From the NCBI GenBank assembly GCA_023386315.1, contig JAEWJZ010000016.1:62001-126000 (forward strand): a stretch of 64,000 nt of DNA. Direction: 5' to 3'. Shown piece after piece: positions 1 through 9,691 of the stretch. The stretch is from Bacillota bacterium (GTDB lineage Bacteria > Bacillota > Clostridia > Lachnospirales > Lachnospiraceae). The first letter of the stretch is position 1. Each line of letters starts with the position of its first letter. The notes beneath the pieces are model-generated. The model saw nothing but the letters and a program-made list of their open reading frames with translations. It was not told the DNA's origin and did not search any database. A program made the position numbers and the translations under genes.

Positions 1-1257
1 GTAACAGCAAGTGAATACGCTTTTATTGTAGGAATCGCAGGCATAAAGAATGCGGATGCAGTCTCCTCGGGAGAAAAACCTTTGGAAGAGCTGGGAGTGA
101 CTGCGGTTGATGATAAGACACTGAAAGTAGAGCTTGACGTTCCGGTACCGTTTTTTGAATCTCTGATGGCTTTCCCAACTTTCTATCCGGTAAATGAAGA
201 ATTTTTCACCAAGTGCGGCGACCAGTATGCAAGCACACCCGATACGCTGCTGTCAAACGGACCATTTAAAATTACAGCCTATGAACCGGCAGCTACTACC
301 ATCACGCTGGAGAAAAATCCGGATTACTGGGATGCAGATAAGGTAAAGCTTGATGGAATCAATTATCAGGTTATTAAGGATTCCCAACAGGCAATGCTTG
401 CTTATCAGAACGGAGATTTAGACTTAGTCACACTTTCCGGTGAGCAGGTGGAGCAGTTCCAGGCAGATCCTGAATTCAAGAATATTATGGCAGGTTATTT
501 ATGGTATATGTCACCTAATACCAAAGTGGCAGGTCTTGAGAATCTCAATTTAAGAAAGGCTTTATCTCTCTGTTTTGACAAAGAGGCTGTTTGTGCAAAT
601 ATTTTAAAGGATGGGTCTGTACCTGCGTACTTCGCAGTTCCAACGCTTCTTGCAACTGGTCCTGATGGAAAGGATTACCGGGAGGATGCAGGCAGCAATT
701 ACTTTAAAACGGATAAGGCAGAAGCTTTAAAATACTGGGAAGAAGCAAAAAAAGAACTGGGAGTGGAGAGCCTGACCTACACCATGATTGTTGAGGATAC
801 GGAATCTGCCATCAATGTGGCACAGTTCCTTCAGTCGGAGATTCAGACCACACTTCCCGGAATCACCATAAACTTGGAGCAGATGCCTAAGAAAAACCGT
901 GTAGAGCGTATGCAGGCAGGTGAATTTGAGATTGGTCTTACCCGTTGGGGACCGGACTATGCAGACCCCATGACCTATCTTGATATGTGGATTACCGACA
1001 GCCCAAACAACTATGGATTCTGGTCTAATGAAGAATATGATTCAATTATCCAGTCTGCCAAAAAAGGGGAACTTGCACTTGACCCAGCAGCAAGATGGAA
1101 AGCTTTAATCGGTGCAGAAAAAATTGTTTGCGACAATGCAGTTATTTTCCCGGTTTACCAGAAGGGAAATGCTGTGATGCAGAAGGCCGGAGTTGAGGGT
1201 GTGGAATTCCACTCCATCGCGATCAACCGTTATTTTAAGAATACAACTAAGAAATAA
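1..1257 (+). CDS. Oligopeptide ABC transporter substrate-binding protein (5' partial)
   Basis: The reading frame is open from base 1, so the start and signal peptide lie outside the window; 418 residues are visible. It matches the family 5 extracellular solute-binding proteins (SBP_bac_5) that capture peptides for Opp/Dpp transporters: the run 'LSNGPFKITAYEP' and 'LEKNPDYWDADKVKLDGI' are family hallmarks, followed by 'LNLRKALSLCFDKE' and 'RWGPDYADPMTYLDMW'. In the family it is a lipid-anchored extracellular protein handing ligand to the permeases encoded next. It precedes oppB by 90 bases, with which it presumably forms one operon. Specificity (peptide versus another solute) cannot be read from sequence. 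Confidence 0.93.
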   Translation, partial: VTASEYAFIVGIAGIKNADAVSSGEKPLEELGVTAVDDKTLKVELDVPVPFFESLMAFPTFYPVNEEFFTKCGDQYASTPDTLLSNGPFKITAYEPAATTITLEKNPDYWDADKVKLDGINYQVIKDSQQAMLAYQNGDLDLVTLSGEQVEQFQADPEFKNIMAGYLWYMSPNTKVAGLENLNLRKALSLCFDKEAVCANILKDGSVPAYFAVPTLLATGPDGKDYREDAGSNYFKTDKAEALKYWEEAKKELGVESLTYTMIVEDTESAINVAQFLQSEIQTTLPGITINLEQMPKKNRVERMQAGEFEIGLTRWGPDYADPMTYLDMWITDSPNNYGFWSNEEYDSIIQSAKKGELALDPAARWKALIGAEKIVCDNAVIFPVYQKGNAVMQKAGVEGVEFHSIAINRYFKNTTKK

Positions 1258-1347
1258 GACTTTGCGGGTTTTATATTCTGGCTGCCGGAGGGGTTGCAGG
1301 CCTTGCCTGTTATTCCTCTGGCTGCTTAAATTGGGAGGGTAACGTTT

Positions 1348-2295
1348 GTGAAACGATATATTGTAAAGAGAATCTGCATTTCAGCGGCAACTTTGCTGGC
1401 GATCCTGCTTATTTTGTTCCTTATGCTGGAGCTGATGCCGGGTTCCCCGTTCAATGATGAAAAACTGACCCAGTCTCAGGTGGCGCTGCTGAATGCCAAA
1501 TACGGCCTGGATAAACCGGTATTCATACGGTTCCTTAACTATGTAAAAAATATGCTTTCCGGTGACTTTGGAGTATCCTATACCATTTCAAAGAATACAT
1601 CAATTACCACACTTTTAGCATCCAGACTTCCCATTTCAATCAGAATCGGAGGGCAGGCAGTTTTACTTGGAACTGTGGTGGGACTGGTATTGGGACTCAT
1701 AGCAGCTTTGAAGCATAATACTATTTTTGATACCATGACAACGGTTATATCGGTTCTTGGTGTCAGTCTTCCTTCTTATGTGTTTGCACTGGGGCTGTCT
1801 TATACTCTTGGTTATCATTTTAAATGGTTTCCTCTATTGTATCAGCAGCAGGAAGCGGTGAAATCCTCCGTTCTTCCCACTATTTCCTTAGCCATGTTTA
1901 CTGTGGCAACAGTGGCCAGGTTTACCAGAACGGAAATGCTGGAGGTCCTGGGATCCGATTATATGCTGCTTGCAGAGAGCAAAGGACTTCCCGGCTGGCG
2001 GCTCATACTGATTCATGGGTTAAGAAATGCGCTTATTCCTATTGTTACAGTTCTGGCACCTCTTGTTGTCAGCCTGATGACCGGTTCTCTGGTAGTGGAG
2101 AAGATATTTTCCATTCCGGGAATCGGAAGCCTTCTGGTTACGGCCATCCAGTCCAATGATTATAATGTGATCGTAACCCTGGCATTTATATATAGTGCCA
2201 TGTATATCGGAATCATGCTTGCTGTGGATATTTTATATGGTCTCATTGATCCGCGGATCAGGCTGGCAAAGGAGGATGACTATGAGCAGTCATAA
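1348..2295 (+). CDS. oppB: Oligopeptide ABC transporter permease, OppB type
   Basis: A 315-residue inner-membrane permease with an N-terminal membrane segment (about residues 9-30), the OppB/DppB N-terminal motif 'LMPGSPF' and 'LNAKYGLDKP', and five further hydrophobic segments in the BPD_transp_1 domain. The EAA loop that docks the ATPases is visible near residues 210-225 ('SKGLPGWRLILIHGLRNAL'). The start is GTG behind GGGAGG. The gene overlaps oppC by 14 bases, which indicates translational coupling. It forms the channel with OppC. Confidence 0.95.
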   Translation: MKRYIVKRICISAATLLAILLILFLMLELMPGSPFNDEKLTQSQVALLNAKYGLDKPVFIRFLNYVKNMLSGDFGVSYTISKNTSITTLLASRLPISIRIGGQAVLLGTVVGLVLGLIAALKHNTIFDTMTTVISVLGVSLPSYVFALGLSYTLGYHFKWFPLLYQQQEAVKSSVLPTISLAMFTVATVARFTRTEMLEVLGSDYMLLAESKGLPGWRLILIHGLRNALIPIVTVLAPLVVSLMTGSLVVEKIFSIPGIGSLLVTAIQSNDYNVIVTLAFIYSAMYIGIMLAVDILYGLIDPRIRLAKEDDYEQS

Positions 2296-3343
2296 TAAGG
2301 AAACAGTATCTCTTGATTTTAAGCCGGATGACTTTTTGCTGGCAGAAAACCACAGCATAGGAATTGACCGGGTTTATCCGGCACAGTCTTACTGGAAAGA
2401 TGTCATTTCGTCCTTTTTGAAGAATAGGGGAGCGGCAGCTGGGTTTATTGCTATTGTTTTTGTCGTTTTCATGGCCATTGCCGGTCCTTATATGAACGGT
2501 TATACATACAATGAACAGATTATAGCAAACCAGAATCTTGCTCCCAGAGTTCCGGTTCTGGAACGGTGGGGGATTATGGATGGTTCAGAAACCATGAGTA
2601 CCTCCACGGGTAAAGTTACTGTGAACCGGTATGCAGATCCTAAAAAAACCACCGGGCTGGAGAATACTTATTACTGGTTTGGTACGGATGTACTGGGTAG
2701 AGATATATTTACCAGGACATTTATGGGTACCAGAATTTCTCTCTATATCGCATTGGTTGCCGTTCTTGTTGATATGTGCTTTGGCATGAGTTACGGTCTG
2801 GTCAGCGGATATTTCGGAGGTGCAGTGGATAATGCCATGCAGCGGTTTGCAGAAATTTTAAATGGGATTCCCACCCTTGTCATTGTGACGCTCCTCATGC
2901 TGGTGCTGAAACCGGGGCTTGCTACCATCACGCTGGCACTTGCCATTACAGGCTGGATTGGTATGAACCGGGTAGCAAGAGCTCAGGTGCTGAAGCTGAA
3001 AGAACAGGAGTTTATACTTGCCTCCAGAACATTGGGAGCGGGAGATTTCTATCTGATTTTCAAAGAAATACTTCCCAACATTTTTGGCCAGCTGATCATT
3101 ATGTCCATGTTTTCCATTCCAAATGCGATCTTTACGGAGGCATTCCTGGCGTTTATCGGCCTGGGTGTTCCGGCACCGTTAGCGTCTCTGGGTTCACTGA
3201 TCAGTGATGCATTTAAGTCCTTTACGACCCATCCATATATGATCATATCGCCGGTGGTGGTTCTGGCAGTTATTATGCTCAGTTTTAATATGCTGGCAGA
3301 TGGACTGAGAGATGCGTTTGATCCGAAAATGAAAGAGATGTAG
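2282..3343 (+). CDS. oppC: Oligopeptide ABC transporter permease, OppC type
   Basis: A 353-residue permease with the OppC N-terminal extension (one membrane segment, then an extracytoplasmic stretch) and a C-terminal BPD_transp_1 domain; 'FGTDVLGRDIFTR' is the classic OppC motif and 'SRTLGAGDFYLIFKEILPNI' is the EAA loop. ATG at 2282 is chosen because AGGAGG lies six bases upstream inside the oppB end; an in-frame ATG at 2276 directly abuts that site and is less likely. The insert between membrane segments 1 and 2 (about residues 80-130) is longer than in E. coli OppC. It pairs with OppB to form the pore. Confidence 0.94.
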   Translation: MSSHNKETVSLDFKPDDFLLAENHSIGIDRVYPAQSYWKDVISSFLKNRGAAAGFIAIVFVVFMAIAGPYMNGYTYNEQIIANQNLAPRVPVLERWGIMDGSETMSTSTGKVTVNRYADPKKTTGLENTYYWFGTDVLGRDIFTRTFMGTRISLYIALVAVLVDMCFGMSYGLVSGYFGGAVDNAMQRFAEILNGIPTLVIVTLLMLVLKPGLATITLALAITGWIGMNRVARAQVLKLKEQEFILASRTLGAGDFYLIFKEILPNIFGQLIIMSMFSIPNAIFTEAFLAFIGLGVPAPLASLGSLISDAFKSFTTHPYMIISPVVVLAVIMLSFNMLADGLRDAFDPKMKEM

Positions 3344-3353
3344 GAGGCAGATT

Positions 3354-4436
3354 ATGAACAAAGATAAGGTTTTGTCAATCAGAGATTTATCTATCTCTTT
3401 TCAGACCTCTGCCGGTGAAGTAAATGCCATCAGGGGAGTCAATCTGGACTTATATCAGGGGGAAACTCTTGCTATTGTGGGGGAATCAGGCTCTGGTAAA
3501 TCAGTCACTGTAAAGGCAATTATGGGAATATTAAGCGGAAACGGGAAAATAAAGAGCGGGACAATTGACTTCACCTCACGTAAGAAGGGGGAGGAGATGA
3601 GAGAGAATCTGCTGTCATTCAGCAAGAAGGAGATGCGCCGCCGTATAAATGGAAGACGGATTGCAATGGTTTTTCAGGATCCCATGACTTCCTTAAATCC
3701 TACCATGCCGATTGGGAATCAGATTATGGAGGGAATGCGTTATCATTATAAAACCAATAAAAAGGAAGCGTATGAAAAGGCGGTAAGGCTTCTTGATCTG
3801 GTAGGGATTACAGAGCCGGAAAAGCGAATGAAAAGCTATCCCCATCAGCTTTCTGGAGGAATGAGGCAGAGAGTCGTAATTGCAATTGCCCTGTCCTGTG
3901 ATCCGGAGGTTTTGATCTGTGATGAACCAACTACCGCTTTAGATGTGACCATTCAGGCTAAGATCCTGGAGCTGATTAAAGAGATTCAGAAAAAGACGGG
4001 AATCTCTGTCATCTATATCACCCATGATTTGGGAGTTGTAGCAAAAGTTGCTGATTATGTGGCGGTTATGTATGCGGGAAAAGTGGTGGAAAAAGGACTT
4101 TCAGAAGAGATCTTTTATGATCCTAAACACCCATATACCTGGGGATTATTATCTGCCATGCCGCATTTAAATACGGATGACGAGGTACTTTACACCATTC
4201 CCGGAAGTCCCTTTAATTTGTTAAATAAAACAGAGGGTGACGCATTTGCAGAAAGAAACCGGTTTGCATTAAATATAGATTACCGTCTTGAGCCTCCAAT
4301 GTTTCAGGTTACGGATACTCATTATGCTGCTACCTGGCTTCTTCATGAAAATGCACCCGCTGTTCCAATGCCGGAGGCATTACAGGAAAGGATTAAAAGG
4401 ATGCGAGAGGAGGTGGATTTAAGTGGAGGAGAATAA
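3354..4436 (+). CDS. oppD: Oligopeptide ABC transporter ATP-binding protein, OppD type
   Basis: A 360-residue cytoplasmic ATPase that powers peptide import with OppF. Walker A 'GESGSGKSV', signature 'LSGGMRQRV' and Walker B 'LICDEPTTALD' are all present, and the H-loop is in 'YITHDLG'. The C-terminal oligo_HPY region is recognisable by 'IPGSPFNL', but the usual cysteine cluster of Dpp/Opp ATPases is replaced by 'GDAFAERNRFAL', so the iron-sulfur site described for some homologues is not present here. RBS GTAGGAGG lies just upstream and oppF overlaps its end by 14 bases. Confidence 0.95.
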   Translation: MNKDKVLSIRDLSISFQTSAGEVNAIRGVNLDLYQGETLAIVGESGSGKSVTVKAIMGILSGNGKIKSGTIDFTSRKKGEEMRENLLSFSKKEMRRRINGRRIAMVFQDPMTSLNPTMPIGNQIMEGMRYHYKTNKKEAYEKAVRLLDLVGITEPEKRMKSYPHQLSGGMRQRVVIAIALSCDPEVLICDEPTTALDVTIQAKILELIKEIQKKTGISVIYITHDLGVVAKVADYVAVMYAGKVVEKGLSEEIFYDPKHPYTWGLLSAMPHLNTDDEVLYTIPGSPFNLLNKTEGDAFAERNRFALNIDYRLEPPMFQVTDTHYAATWLLHENAPAVPMPEALQERIKRMREEVDLSGGE

Positions 4437-5370
4437 AAAACCATTACTGGATGTCAGAGATTTAAAGCAGCATTTTAAGCTTGGCAGGAAGTTTTCCATA
4501 AAAGCAGTAGATGGAGTATCTTTCCGTATCTATCCTGGAGAAACCTACGGTCTGGTGGGAGAGTCGGGAAGTGGAAAATCCACCATCGGAAGATCTGTGA
4601 TTCGTCTGTATGAGCCAACTTCCGGAGAGGTCTGGTTTCAGGGGTCTAAAATATCCGGAAAACTCTCCGCCGAAGAGACAAAGCATCTAAGAACCAATAT
4701 GCAGATGATCTTTCAGGATCCCATGGCATGTTTAAATCCCAGAAAAAAAATCCTGGATATCGTTGCTCAGGGGATTGATATTCACCACATGTATTCCACC
4801 CCGGAGGAAAGGGAGGAAAAGGTATACCGGATTCTTGATATGGTGGGCCTTTCCAGGGAACATGCCAACCGTTACCCCCATCAGTTTTCAGGAGGTCAGA
4901 GACAGCGGATTGGGATTGCAAGAGCTCTTATTATGGAACCCGAACTGATTATTGCTGATGAGGCCATCAGTGCACTGGATGTTTCCATTCAGGCGCAGGT
5001 AGTGAACTTAATGAAAGAGCTTCAGAAGCAGACGAAGACAGCCATATTATTTATCGCTCACGATTTATCCATGGTAAAATATATTTCAGACAGAATCGGA
5101 GTTCTCCATCTGGGACATATGGTGGAAACGGGTACAACAGAAGAGATATTTTCCAGGCCGATCCATCCCTATACCAGATCCCTGCTGTCTGCCATTCCAA
5201 AGCCGGATCCTGTATCAGAACGAAGTCGGACGTCGTTTACCTATGACTTGAAAGGGATGGGAATCGATTATCTGGCAGGTTCGGAACATCATATTGACGG
5301 GCAGCATTTTGTCCTTGGTACAGATGCAGAGGTGGAACGGTGGAAGGCAGGAGACTTTTTACAGAAATAA
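4423..5370 (+). CDS. oppF: Oligopeptide ABC transporter ATP-binding protein, OppF type
   Basis: A 315-residue second ATPase of the transporter. Walker A 'GESGSGKSTIG', signature 'FSGGQRQRIGIARAL' and Walker B 'LIIADEAISALD' are intact; 'AHDLSMVKYISDRIGVLHLG' is typical of OppF. The GTG start at 4423 has GAGAGGAGGT upstream and lies within the end of oppD. It is the last gene of the operon and is followed by a strong hairpin terminator. The short C-terminal tail also lacks the cysteine cluster seen in many homologues. Confidence 0.95.
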   Translation: MEENKKPLLDVRDLKQHFKLGRKFSIKAVDGVSFRIYPGETYGLVGESGSGKSTIGRSVIRLYEPTSGEVWFQGSKISGKLSAEETKHLRTNMQMIFQDPMACLNPRKKILDIVAQGIDIHHMYSTPEEREEKVYRILDMVGLSREHANRYPHQFSGGQRQRIGIARALIMEPELIIADEAISALDVSIQAQVVNLMKELQKQTKTAILFIAHDLSMVKYISDRIGVLHLGHMVETGTTEEIFSRPIHPYTRSLLSAIPKPDPVSERSRTSFTYDLKGMGIDYLAGSEHHIDGQHFVLGTDAEVERWKAGDFLQK

Positions 5371-5372
5371 AG

Positions 5373-5421
5373 AAAGAGGGTATCGCTCATAATCTAACTG
5401 AGCATACCCTCTTTATGTTTT
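5373..5421. terminator. Bidirectional terminator between oppF and chemoreceptor
   Basis: A long hairpin: AAAGAGGGTAT (5373-5383) pairs with ATACCCTCTTT (5404-5414), and GCTCA/TGAGC extend it inside (5385-5389 with 5399-5403). U-rich sequence follows on both strands. It separates the convergent oppF and chemoreceptor genes. Confidence 0.9.
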
Positions 5422-5432
5422 TAATAAGTTTA

Positions 5433-7112
5433 TTATTCTTTTAACTGAAACTGTTTCATCAGTGATTTGAGCATCTGAGCCTGACCTGCCATCTCCTCAC
5501 TTGCTGCTGCGCTTTCTTCTGATGTGGCGGAATTGGTCTGAACCACGCTTGCGATCTGGTCAATACCCTGTGTAACCTGGGTAACTGCAGTGGCCTGCTG
5601 TTCCGTGGCAGTGGAAATCTGGTAAACAAGTTTAGCCACAGTCTGGGATGACACGACGATACGATCCATGGATTCCTTTGTTTCTTTGGCAATGTGATTG
5701 CCGGATCCAATGGAATCCAGTGCCCGTTCAATCAGTGCAGCAGTATTCTGGGAGGCTTCCTGACTCTTGTTGGCAAGATTACGTACCTCATCTGCAACCA
5801 CAGCAAATCCTTTGCCTGCATCACCGGCTCTTGCGGCCTCTACGGCTGCGTTCAATGCCAGAATGTTGGTCTGGAAAGCAATATCTTCGATCGTCTTTAT
5901 AACCTTGCTGATTTCTGAAGATGCTTCACTGATGGTATCCATTGCGGAATTTAAATGCTCCATCCGTGTTTTTCCGAATTCCACCTCTGCAGAGGTAGTT
6001 TCCACCTGAGTATTTGTCTCTTTTGCATTCTCAGCATTCTGATTGATGTTACTTGAAATATCATTGATGGTTGCCGCCAGTTCCTGAATGGAGGAAGCCT
6101 GTTCCGTAGCTCCCTGACTGAGCGCCTGGGCACTGCTTGCAACCTGTTCGGCACCGCTTGCTACCTGATCGGAAGCCTGGGTGATTTTACTCATGACATT
6201 GTTAAGGGAATCAGTAAGATCCTGAATCGAAATCTGAACTTTACGGAACTCTCCTTTAAATTCTTCCGGATCGTGAGGAATATTAAAGTCTCCGCCAGCC
6301 ATGCGCTGTGTTGTAACGGAAATATAGTTCATGTAGTAGGAGAGGCGTTCCATCATGGTTCTCATGCTTTCGGCAAGATGTCCCAGCTCATCGTTAGAGG
6401 TATATTCCAGATGACAGTCTAAATTACCCTGAGCCATCTTATCTGCCACGTCTTTTAATTCGTTGATCGGCTTGATAATACCGCGGGTGATATAGATCGC
6501 AATTAATATGGAAGTTGCGATGGAACCCAGTATGATAATAATCATGACAATGATAAATACATTGGTCTGTAATTCCAGCTGTTTTGATTTCGCGATACCG
6601 TCGTTGGATTTATTCGCCAGTATGGTATTGATGGTGTTGGCGATATCAGCTGCGAGAGGAGCTGCCTGACTGCGGAAGTTGGTCATGGCTTCCTGCGAGG
6701 ATTTTTCGGCAAGTTCTAGGGTGGTGCTTCGGATATCCTCGTATTTTTTCATCTTTTCAGCCAGCTGGCTGTAGAGCTCTTTCTCGGCGGGAGTCTTCAT
6801 ACGGCTCTCCACCTGCTTCATCATCTGATTAATGGTGTCAATCTGTGTGTTTAAAGTCTGTTTCTGCTTTTCGGTTTCAGATGCCTCCTCTGAAAAGATT
6901 ATGTATAAAATTGTTGCACGATGTGCCTGGAAAGCCTGTCCGAGGCTTCCGATATCCCCCTGTGCAAAACCATAATCCTGGAGTTCAATACTGTACTCCT
7001 CATTAACGGTATCGATGAGCAGGATTCCTATGGTTCCTGCAAGACCAGAAAATAATACCACAATAAGAAATGTAAGCAATAACCGTTTTCCAACTTTCAA
7101 TTTTTTCAGCAT
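5433..7112 (-). CDS. Methyl-accepting chemotaxis protein
   Basis: A 559-residue transmembrane chemoreceptor. Domains in order: membrane segment at about residues 9-32, a four-helix-bundle ligand domain (4HB_MCP) to about 185, a second membrane segment at 187-210, HAMP to about 265, then the cytoplasmic signalling domain. The hairpin tip that contacts CheA/CheW is unmistakable ('[20 protein letters not shown]'). The protein senses an unknown ligand outside the cell and controls the chemotaxis kinase. It is transcribed toward the opp operon; a link between peptide uptake and sensing is only suggested by adjacency. No WxxWF-type CheR tether is seen at the C-terminus. Confidence 0.95.
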   Translation of the reverse strand: MLKKLKVGKRLLLTFLIVVLFSGLAGTIGILLIDTVNEEYSIELQDYGFAQGDIGSLGQAFQAHRATILYIIFSEEASETEKQKQTLNTQIDTINQMMKQVESRMKTPAEKELYSQLAEKMKKYEDIRSTTLELAEKSSQEAMTNFRSQAAPLAADIANTINTILANKSNDGIAKSKQLELQTNVFIIVMIIIILGSIATSILIAIYITRGIIKPINELKDVADKMAQGNLDCHLEYTSNDELGHLAESMRTMMERLSYYMNYISVTTQRMAGGDFNIPHDPEEFKGEFRKVQISIQDLTDSLNNVMSKITQASDQVASGAEQVASSAQALSQGATEQASSIQELAATINDISSNINQNAENAKETNTQVETTSAEVEFGKTRMEHLNSAMDTISEASSEISKVIKTIEDIAFQTNILALNAAVEAARAGDAGKGFAVVADEVRNLANKSQEASQNTAALIERALDSIGSGNHIAKETKESMDRIVVSSQTVAKLVYQISTATEQQATAVTQVTQGIDQIASVVQTNSATSEESAAASEEMAGQAQMLKSLMKQFQLKE

Positions 7113-7344
7113 GTGTTTTCCCTTCTTTCCCTTTGTTTTTTGTTATATCCCTACTCCTTAAAAATTCTTAAAACCACTGTAAAATAATCCCCAATATAAC
7201 AACATTATATAACAATGGTAAGAATTAGTAATATCCAAAATATGGTATTATTGCAATATTATAATTGCTTTAATGACAATAGTCAAGAACAGAACTTTGC
7301 CAGGTATAAGAGGGTAAATGCCAGCCGCTCCAAAACCTTGTCTT

Positions 7345-7816
7345 TCATTTTTTTATTTCTTCGTAAATCCGCTCACTTATATAGGTTATTGTAGACTTTT
7401 TGACACCACCATTGGTGCCGAGAAGTCTGTGGTATCTTGTGCCATTAATTGAAAATCCTTTGTTTGCTCTGGGATAATCCTTACTGGAATTCATGATTAG
7501 ATAAAGGCAGTCTTTCTGATATTGAAGGTCATATAACCTCTTGTATAAGTCTCTTATCTTTTTTTAGAATCATCGTTTTTTTTGCTTTTTTCAGTTCTTA
7601 TAAATGCAGCTTAACGGAATTCACCTCGCTGTCTAAATCTTCACTGCCGTTTAATTCCATGATCCAACGAAACAGCTGGCTGTCTCCTGTAGCTACCACA
7701 TCACTTTTATTGTTAAGTGCAGTAGAAAGTGGCAGTGTCAAATTCCAGCCCGCCTGGGCTAAGCGCTTGCTTTGCAGTTTATATATGAATTTGTGACAGG
7801 ATTGTTCTCTGGCCAA
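7345..7816 (-). pseudogene. Decayed mobile-element-type protein (N-terminal remnant, frameshifted)
   Basis: The reverse strand carries three consecutive pieces of one protein in different frames. The first is 7598-7816 (TTG start behind GGGGG, begins 'MAREQSCHKFIYKLQSKRLA'). A short bridge around 7565-7600 follows, then 7345-7563, which contains 'GFSINGTRYHRLLGTNGG' and 'STITYISERIYEE'. The frame changes fall in A/T runs. The phrases resemble a protein I recall from clostridial plasmids and phages, but I cannot name the family with confidence. The gene stops well short of any full domain, so I read it as a relic of a lost mobile element. Confidence 0.55.
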
Positions 7817-7884
7817 TTTATTTTCCCCCTTTTATCATGCTGATTGAAATATTAAAAAGTTGTAACGCTTATAATATTTGGGTT

Positions 7885-8070
7885 CTAAGTGGTATGTTTG
7901 TCCGGCATTCGGGCTCTGTCAGACTGAACCTTGCGTTCTTCCGGTGTATAAGGGGGAATCCGGCGCTGATTTGTATGTTCGGTGCAGAAATCGCGGACAT
8001 TAATTTCACCTGCATAGAATCTGTGAAATTCTTCTCTTGTTGGTATGGTTGGTTTTTGAAATGATTTCAT
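7885..8070 (-). CDS. Small hypothetical protein (doubtful)
   Basis: A 61-codon frame beginning 'MKSFQKPTIPTREEFHRF' with AAAGGAG eleven bases before its ATG. It lies immediately upstream of the decayed gene on the same strand. The last third is proline- and arginine-rich and looks like out-of-frame sequence, so even if the start is real the gene may be truncated. No family recognised. Confidence 0.3.
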   Translation of the reverse strand: MKSFQKPTIPTREEFHRFYAGEINVRDFCTEHTNQRRIPPYTPEERKVQSDRARMPDKHTT

Positions 8071-8282
8071 ATTGAATGGTTCTCCTTTTCGCTTTTCATC
8101 TGCCGGCAGTTAACAGGTCAGATTATCATGAAACAGGAGAGAAGAATGATTGATAATAAAATGGGGAGTTTTTAGAAGATTGTATTTTTAATTAAGATTG
8201 TTGATAGCGTGTGTACAAATAATAACACTGTGTAGACATAATGTCAACAATGTTTTTTTAAAATTATAATTTGGACATTTAA

Positions 8283-8311
8283 GGTTTAAGATTTACGGGT
8301 TTAAGATTTAC
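8283..8311 (+). repeat. Tandem 14-bp repeat upstream of promoter
   Basis: Two identical copies of GGTTTAAGATTTAC separated by one base, ending three bases before the -35 hexamer. The position suits an activator or repressor site, but no regulator is known. Confidence 0.6.
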
Positions 8312-8313
8312 TA

Positions 8314-8342
8314 TTGACTTCATAAAGTGTTGGTGTTATGAT
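8314..8342 (+). promoter_or_regulatory. Sigma-A type promoter
   Basis: TTGACT (8314-8319), a 17-base spacer, and TATGAT (8337-8342). It points at the acyltransferase-like gene 212 bases downstream; no other + strand gene intervenes. Confidence 0.7.
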
Positions 8343-8349
8343 TGTGTTA

Positions 8350-8361
8350 GAACATATGTTC
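8350..8361. promoter_or_regulatory. LexA/DinR-like SOS box
   Basis: The perfect palindrome GAACATATGTTC matches the Gram-positive LexA consensus GAACnnnnGTTC. It begins eight bases after the -10 hexamer, where a bound repressor would block transcription. The match is direct; SOS control is inferred. Confidence 0.6.
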
Positions 8362-8553
8362 GAAACAGAGAGAAGATTAAAAATTATTAATTACGGGGTA
8401 ATAGTATAATAAAATTAAAGTTGGTATATTGTATATGTTAAGGTGCGGGAAGTTAATGTGTGTAGTAACTGAGTTCTATAAAAAGAGCAGAAAATATCAT
8501 GTAAAACTCCGTTTGTCTGATTAAACTAAATACAGAACAGGAGGATTAAGAAT

Positions 8554-9672
8554 ATGAATAATGTATCAGCTTATACCATGAATTTAGAAGGTACAAATTA
8601 TGAAACGGGTTACCAGATGGGCAGGATTATGGGAGAGATTCCCCAACTAAAATCACTCCATACCCAATCGGTGGAAGGTTTTGGAACAGATGATTTCAAA
8701 GAGGCACAGAAACTGTTTGATCAATGGTGCCCCGGACTAACTGAGGAAATTCAAGGATTTGCAGACGCATTGCAGGTGAATGCAGATCAAATTTTCTTCT
8801 ATGGAATGACTTATCTGCTGCCCCGCTGCAGCCATATGGCACTGCTGCCGTCTATAACAGCAGAACATAAGCCGCTCCTTGCCCGAAACTATGAGTTTCA
8901 TCATGAAGCCGAAGATTTCTGTCTTGTGAAAACTAAAATAAAAGGAAAGTATGCACATATTGGTACCAGTGTACTATTCTTCGGCAGAGATGATGGTATT
9001 AATGAACATGGGCTGGCGGTGACTATGAGTTCCTGTGGATTTCCCGTTGGTGCAATGCCGTATATGAGGGAACCCAGGATTAGAGGCCTTCAGTTCTGGG
9101 CAGTTATTCGTGCCTTATTGGAGAATTGTAAAGATGTAAGTGATGGTCTTCAGTATATCAGGAATATGCCCATCGCCTTTAACTTAAATTTAATACTTCT
9201 TGATCAGGCTGGAAATACCGCTCTGGTAGAGACGGTGGATGGAAGACTGGCATTTAAAAAGCTGGATGCTGACTCATCCCAACAGTTTTTACACGCTACC
9301 AATCACCCGGTATTACCTGAATTGGTACCTTATGAGCCCAAAGCATTTGTCCACTCAGCAAAGCGTTATGATTATATTACAAAAACCCTGACTGGCGCTT
9401 CTGGGATAACAAGTGATCAGTTGAAAAATATGCTTTTATCAAAATATCCGGAGGGATTATGCACCCATTATTATGAAGAATATTTTGGCACCACTAAGAG
9501 CATGATCTTATCTCCGTCAGATAAATCCATCGATATCTGCTGGGGCGGAAGAAAAGAGAATGGCTGGGAACGCTTTCTGGTAAGCGATGATATGAAAGAA
9601 ACGGTCAGGGAAATCGGATTAAATTTTGAAAAAGCAGATCCGGTTATTTATACTTATCAGCCGATAAATTGA
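8554..9672 (+). CDS. C45-family acyltransferase/peptidase-like protein
   Basis: A 372-residue N-terminal-nucleophile hydrolase of the C45 group (relatives of isopenicillin N acyltransferase and acid ceramidase-type amidases). The candidate nucleophile is the cysteine in 'LLPRCSHMALLP' (about residue 91), where the proenzyme would be cut; 'LLARNYEFHHE' carries the conserved Asn-Arg, and 'GINEHGLAVTMSSCGFPVG' the family oxyanion region. The enzyme would hydrolyse or transfer an amide-linked acyl group on an unknown substrate. It begins behind AGGAGG, has no signal peptide and is followed within 20 bases by an AraC regulator gene. Transcription probably starts at the promoter near 8340. Confidence 0.82.
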   Translation: MNNVSAYTMNLEGTNYETGYQMGRIMGEIPQLKSLHTQSVEGFGTDDFKEAQKLFDQWCPGLTEEIQGFADALQVNADQIFFYGMTYLLPRCSHMALLPSITAEHKPLLARNYEFHHEAEDFCLVKTKIKGKYAHIGTSVLFFGRDDGINEHGLAVTMSSCGFPVGAMPYMREPRIRGLQFWAVIRALLENCKDVSDGLQYIRNMPIAFNLNLILLDQAGNTALVETVDGRLAFKKLDADSSQQFLHATNHPVLPELVPYEPKAFVHSAKRYDYITKTLTGASGITSDQLKNMLLSKYPEGLCTHYYEEYFGTTKSMILSPSDKSIDICWGGRKENGWERFLVSDDMKETVREIGLNFEKADPVIYTYQPIN

Positions 9673-9691
9673 AAAAGGAGAGGAATTTGAC

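Larger units (their letters stand above)
8071..8553. other. AT-rich intergenic stretch without a gene
   Basis: No coding frame is convincing here. It contains a tandem copy of GGTTTAAGATTTAC (8283-8296 and 8298-8311), a good promoter (8314-8342), a LexA-like palindrome (8350-8361) and then about 190 bases of leader before the next gene. I see no terminator or riboswitch that I can define. Confidence 0.6.

Noticed and set aside
1824..2159. Open frame inside oppB in another phase
   Set aside because: Its translation is cysteine/glycine/serine-rich with no motif, and it overlaps a well-supported permease gene.
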